Assembly (NCBI GenBank): GCA_050012775.1
Contig: JBEKGN010000020.1
Span: 22,551-86,550, forward strand
Origin: Roseiarcus sp050012775
GTDB taxonomy: Bacteria; Pseudomonadota; Alphaproteobacteria; Rhizobiales; Beijerinckiaceae
DNA length: 64,000 bases
Direction: 5' to 3'
The position numbers and the translations under genes are program-made. The notes under the pieces were generated by a model that saw only the letters and a list, made by a program, of their open reading frames with translations, did not search any database and had not been told where the DNA came from. This document shows positions 61,354 to 64,000 of this stretch, piece after piece. Position 1 is the first letter of the stretch, and every line of letters begins with the position of its first letter.

Positions 61354-61964
61354 GCGCCGAGGCCAAGCCGCGCGCCTGGCAGCGCATGCTCTCCGGGCGC
61401 CGGCTCGATCTCATCGACCCTTCGCCGCTCGATATCGAGATCGCCGACATCGCGCACGGCCTGGCGCGGGTCGCGCGCTGGAACGGGCAGACGCGCGGGC
61501 CGGAGATTTTTTCGGTGGCGCAGCATTCGCTTCTCGTCGAGGCGCTGTTCGGCGCCGGCGCGCCGCAGGCGACGCGAGGCGAGCGCCTCGCCGCGTTGCT
61601 GCACGACGCGCCGGAATATGTGATCGGCGACATGATTTCGCCGTTCAAGGCGGCGATCGGCGGCGATTACAAGATCGTCGAGAACCGGCTGCTCCAGGCG
61701 ATCTTCCTTCGCTTCGGCCTGCCGGCCGAGATGGCGCCGGAGCTCGCCAAGGCGGTGAAGGCCGCCGACCGCGTCGCCGCCTATCTCGAGGCGACCGCGC
61801 TCGCCGGCTTCTCCGTCGCCGAGGCGCGCAAATTCTTCGGCGCGCCGAAACTTGCGCTGAAGGCTTTCGCCGCCTATCTCCAGCCGCTGCGGCCCGCCGA
61901 GGCGCAGGAGCTGTTCCTCAAGCGCTTCGAGGAACTCGATCGCGCGCCGCTCGCGTCGCCGTGA
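61350..61964 (+). CDS. HD-domain phosphohydrolase (YfbR-like)
   Basis: A 204-residue HD-superfamily protein: VARWNGQTRGPEIFSVAQHS (first His), LLHDAPEYVIGDMISPFKAA (HD dyad), then KIVENRLLQAIFLRFGLP and KAADRVAAYLEATALAGF (later Asp). The layout resembles YfbR-type 5'-deoxynucleotidases, which hydrolyse dNMPs. Overlaps tag, so co-expressed with the repair genes. Actual substrate untested. Confidence 0.82.
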   Translation: MSAEAKPRAWQRMLSGRRLDLIDPSPLDIEIADIAHGLARVARWNGQTRGPEIFSVAQHSLLVEALFGAGAPQATRGERLAALLHDAPEYVIGDMISPFKAAIGGDYKIVENRLLQAIFLRFGLPAEMAPELAKAVKAADRVAAYLEATALAGFSVAEARKFFGAPKLALKAFAAYLQPLRPAEAQELFLKRFEELDRAPLASP

Positions 61965-61992
61965 CGCCGCCGAGCCGAAGGGGAGGTCGCCC

Positions 61993-62505
61993 ATGCCGCG
62001 CATCCACGTCTGTTCGCTCGCGCTGATCGGCGAAACCGTCGAGGAGACCGGCGCGCGATCGCTGGTGACGCTGCTCAACCCGGGGACGCGCGTCGTCCGG
62101 CCCAAGCCGATCGCGCCCGACCGCCACCTCTATATCGGCGTCGCCGACATCGTCGAGGATGCGCCGGGCCATGTCCTGCCCGTGGATGCGCATGTGCGCG
62201 AATTGCTCGAATTCGTGGGCGGCTGGGACCGCGCGGCGCCGCTGCTGATCCATTGCTTCGCCGGCGTCAGCCGCTCGACCGCGGCGGCGTTCATCTCGGC
62301 CTGCGCGCTCGCGCCGCGGCGCGACGAAGGCGAAATCGCATTGGCGCTCCGCGCGGCCTCGCCGACCGCGACGCCCAACCCGCGCCTCGTCGCCCTCGCC
62401 GACGCTGTGTTGGGGCGCGCCGGGCGCATGACCAAAGCGATCGAAGCAATCGGCCGTGGGCAGGAGTGTTTTGAGGGCGCGCCCTTCGCGCTGGAGATCG
62501 GGTGA
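61993..62505 (+). CDS. Dual-specificity/tyrosine-phosphatase-like protein
   Basis: A 170-residue protein of the cysteine-phosphatase fold with the P-loop LLIHCFAGVSRSTAAAFISA (Cys-x5-Arg-Ser) near residue 81. The upstream general-acid loop candidate is HLYIGVADIVEDAPGHVLP. Family members in alphaproteobacteria are annotated protein tyrosine phosphatase. Last in the SRAP-tag-HD cluster, spaced 28 bases from the HD gene. Target unknown. Confidence 0.85.
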   Translation: MPRIHVCSLALIGETVEETGARSLVTLLNPGTRVVRPKPIAPDRHLYIGVADIVEDAPGHVLPVDAHVRELLEFVGGWDRAAPLLIHCFAGVSRSTAAAFISACALAPRRDEGEIALALRAASPTATPNPRLVALADAVLGRAGRMTKAIEAIGRGQECFEGAPFALEIG

Positions 62506-62943
62506 GGCGCGCGGAGGGGGAGGCGACCCGCCGCGCCGGCAGCTTTTCCAAACTTCTGCGCCGCTTTTCCAAAGCTTTCCAAGCTTTTCCAAGGAAATTC
62601 CAAGCTTTTCCAAGCTTTTTCCAAGGATTTGTTTTGGGCGTTTTGTGGGATTTCAAGGGCTTATCGGGGAAAAAAGGACAAATCGTCGTTCGGCGAATTT
62701 TTGCGGCCTTTCGGTGGGGCGCCGCGCCTCGGAGAGCGTGGCGGGTAGAGTGTCGAGAGAGAAGGATAGCGTGGTTTCGTATTTTCAGAAAGAGATTGTT
62801 GGGGTTCGGGCCTGCTCCCGCCGTCCCCATCGTCGCCGCAACCCGTGGTTTCCGGCGCGACGCGGAAATGTCGTCTCCGAGGCGCCCCTATCAAGCCGGC
62901 TGAAGCGGCGCTAGCATCGCCGCGCCAAGACAGGGGGAACGCC
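62506..62943. other. Intergenic region with short tandem repeats
   Basis: 438 bases without a recognised gene; open frames here consist of repeat translation. The left part holds the AAGCTTTTCC repeat array (62541-62626). The rest is AT-richer than its surroundings and may include the promoter of the gene at 62944. Confidence 0.6.
62541..62626. repeat. Degenerate tandem array of AAGCTTTTCC units
   Basis: About seven loosely spaced copies of a 10-12-base unit (AGCTTTTCCA, GCTTTTCCAA, AAGCTTTCCA, AAGCTTTTCC, AAGCTTTTCC, AAGCTTTTTCC). Pyrimidine-biased on the plus strand, unlike the surrounding GC-rich DNA. Function not known; possibly slippage-generated. Confidence 0.7.
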
Positions 62944-63183
62944 ATGAAAGAGCCCGGCCTCGACCACCGTCATCGCGACAAGAATGGCGAGATCAGCCGC
63001 AAGCACGGCAACACGCGAGTCGGGACTTTGCGCAAGCATTATGGGGCCGGCTTTGCGCCGGACTTCAAGGACACGGACACGTTGGCCCATGTCCTCGCCA
63101 CCCTCGACGAGCCCTCGCTCGCCAAGCTGATCAAAGACCACGAAAGCGGCAAATTGGCGGGGCGTATCGCGCAGCATTCCTGA
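62944..63183 (+). CDS. Small conserved-looking hypothetical protein
   Basis: A 79-residue basic protein: KEPGLDHRHRDKNGEISRKH, GNTRVGTLRKHYGAGFAPDF, ATLDEPSLAKLIKDHESGKL. The start ATG follows AGGGGGA. Similar small proteins (RHRDKNGEIS-KHGNT pattern) are common hypotheticals in Proteobacteria; function unknown. An upstream reading to 62845 has no ribosome site. Confidence 0.75.
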   Translation: MKEPGLDHRHRDKNGEISRKHGNTRVGTLRKHYGAGFAPDFKDTDTLAHVLATLDEPSLAKLIKDHESGKLAGRIAQHS

Positions 63184-63461
63184 TCTTGCGCCGGGCCAAG
63201 TGGGCTTCCTCGCCGCCGTGGCGTTGCGACGCCGCGCGGATCCTGACCGATTGAACGTCTGGCGCCGGCCGGTCGCATGCGTGTTTCGTCCGTTCGCCCC
63301 TTCGCAGTCTTTCGCGCGCCATCGCCTTGACTTGACGCCGACGGGGCGGCGTGGCCGGGCGGGAGCGGGCATTGACGGTTGCGGCGCCGTAATTCTGCTT
63401 CTGCGGCCCCCGCTTTCGCGGGCCGCTCGCCTTCGAGATCGGCTCGCTTTTACGAAAAGGC

Positions 63462-64000
63462 TCAGAACTCCTCCCAGCCGCCGGAATCGCCGCCGGCGGG
63501 CGCGCCGTTCGCCACCGCCTTCGACGCCGAGCGCACCGGCCGCGCGGCCTCCTTGCGCGCTTCCGGGCGTGGGTTGCTCGCCACCACGCGCGGTTCCGTC
63601 CTCGAGCCGACCGGGGCTTTCGCCGGCTGCCGGAAGGCGTGCGGCGCGGCCTTCTGCAATTGGCCGCGCAGGGCGTTTGCGGCGCCCGCGGGACCAACCT
63701 GGAACTGCCCGATCAGACCCGACAGCTGATCGGTTTCCTGCGACAGCGAATGGCTGGCGGCCGTCGATTCCTCGACCATCGACGCGTTCTGCTGCGTCAC
63801 CTGATCCATCTGGTTGATCGCGATATTGATCTGCTGGAGCCCGGTGGCCTGTTCCTGCGCCCCTGCGGCGATGGCGCCGACGACATCGTTGATCTCGGTC
63901 ACCTGCGCCATGATCCGCTCCAGCGACTGGCCGGTCTCGGCCACCAGCTTGACGCCGTGATCGACCTGCGTGGTCGAAGTCGAAATCAGCCCCTTGATCT
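63462..64000 (-). CDS. Methyl-accepting chemotaxis protein, C-terminal part only
   Basis: The minus strand from the window edge encodes 178 residues of an MCP signalling domain: STSTTQVDHGVKLVAETGQS, MAQVTEINDVVGAIAAGAQE, QINIAINQMDQVTQQNASMV and EESTAASHSLSQETDQLSGL, followed by a low-complexity tail ending GGWEEF, a pentapeptide-like CheR/CheB tether (family WxxxF). The sensor and membrane parts lie outside the window. Confidence 0.9.
   Translation of the reverse strand, partial: IKGLISTSTTQVDHGVKLVAETGQSLERIMAQVTEINDVVGAIAAGAQEQATGLQQINIAINQMDQVTQQNASMVEESTAASHSLSQETDQLSGLIGQFQVGPAGAANALRGQLQKAAPHAFRQPAKAPVGSRTEPRVVASNPRPEARKEAARPVRSASKAVANGAPAGGDSGGWEEF

Noticed and set aside
1..64000. 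CRISPR array
   Set aside because: No regularly spaced direct repeats with unique spacers were seen; the only short tandem array (62541-62626) has no spacers.

Overview
The window is high-GC DNA from an alphaproteobacterium. The order coxB-coxA-ctaB-small CoxF-like-ctaG-coxC-DUF983-surf1 with an IalB-family gene just upstream, the split glycine dehydrogenase (GcvPA type) and the many Rhizobiales-style hypotheticals point to Hyphomicrobiales. A Methylocystaceae/Beijerinckiaceae relative is plausible, but nothing in the window proves genus or lifestyle.

Core left part (1-10155): a minus-strand glycine cleavage operon (gcvT-gcvH-gcvPA, the last cut by the window edge) behind a tandem glycine riboswitch; two minus-strand envelope proteins (a lipoprotein-like protein and an IalB-family protein); then a tightly packed plus-strand aa3-type cytochrome c oxidase operon with heme O synthase, copper chaperone and SURF1.

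Genomic island (about 10141-43582, 33.4 kb): it is bounded by 49-bp direct repeats, identical but for one base, of the 3' two thirds of a tRNA-Val(GAC) gene. The intact tRNA lies at 43536-43610 and the orphan 3' copy at 10141-10189, where it also supplies the last codons and stop of surf1. I see no integrase, so this looks like an immobilised remnant. It carries a 5'-truncated PPK2, a LysM protein, an IS inserted with a 6-bp target duplication into a small hypothetical gene, a branched-chain 2-oxoacid dehydrogenase operon (E1 alpha, E1 beta, E2, no E3) with an Lrp-type regulator, and two complete CUT2-type sugar-like ABC importers. The first importer (minus strand) includes a permease fused to an SMP-30/strictosidine-synthase-like propeller, a second SMP-30-like protein, a FAH-family hydratase and an SDR. 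A FadR-type GntR regulator is divergent from it, with a perfect TGGTCTGACCA operator candidate between. The second importer (plus strand) is embedded with a hydroxyacyl-CoA-dehydrogenase-like protein, an SDR, a HisD-like dehydrogenase, a LacI regulator and a metallo-beta-lactamase-fold hydrolase, with two LacI-style palindromes upstream. The right end is an amidase truncated by a second copy of the same IS. Both IS copies are frameshifted by related 26-28-nt palindromic inserts with the core ATGCGGAGCAT.

Core right part (43611-64000): GNAT acetyltransferases, a TPR-methyltransferase fusion, asd, an isochorismatase-like hydrolase, a MotA/ExbB-like plus OmpA-like pair, an RHH/PIN toxin-antitoxin pair, an aldo/keto reductase, a small accessory patch (a three-TM protein resembling the YEATS-associated family, a decayed acyl-CoA synthetase, HicAB), a PheC-like periplasmic protein, an MsbA-like exporter, rpmE, an NlpC/P60 peptidase, a SRAP-Tag-HD-phosphatase cluster, and a partial chemotaxis receptor at the right edge.
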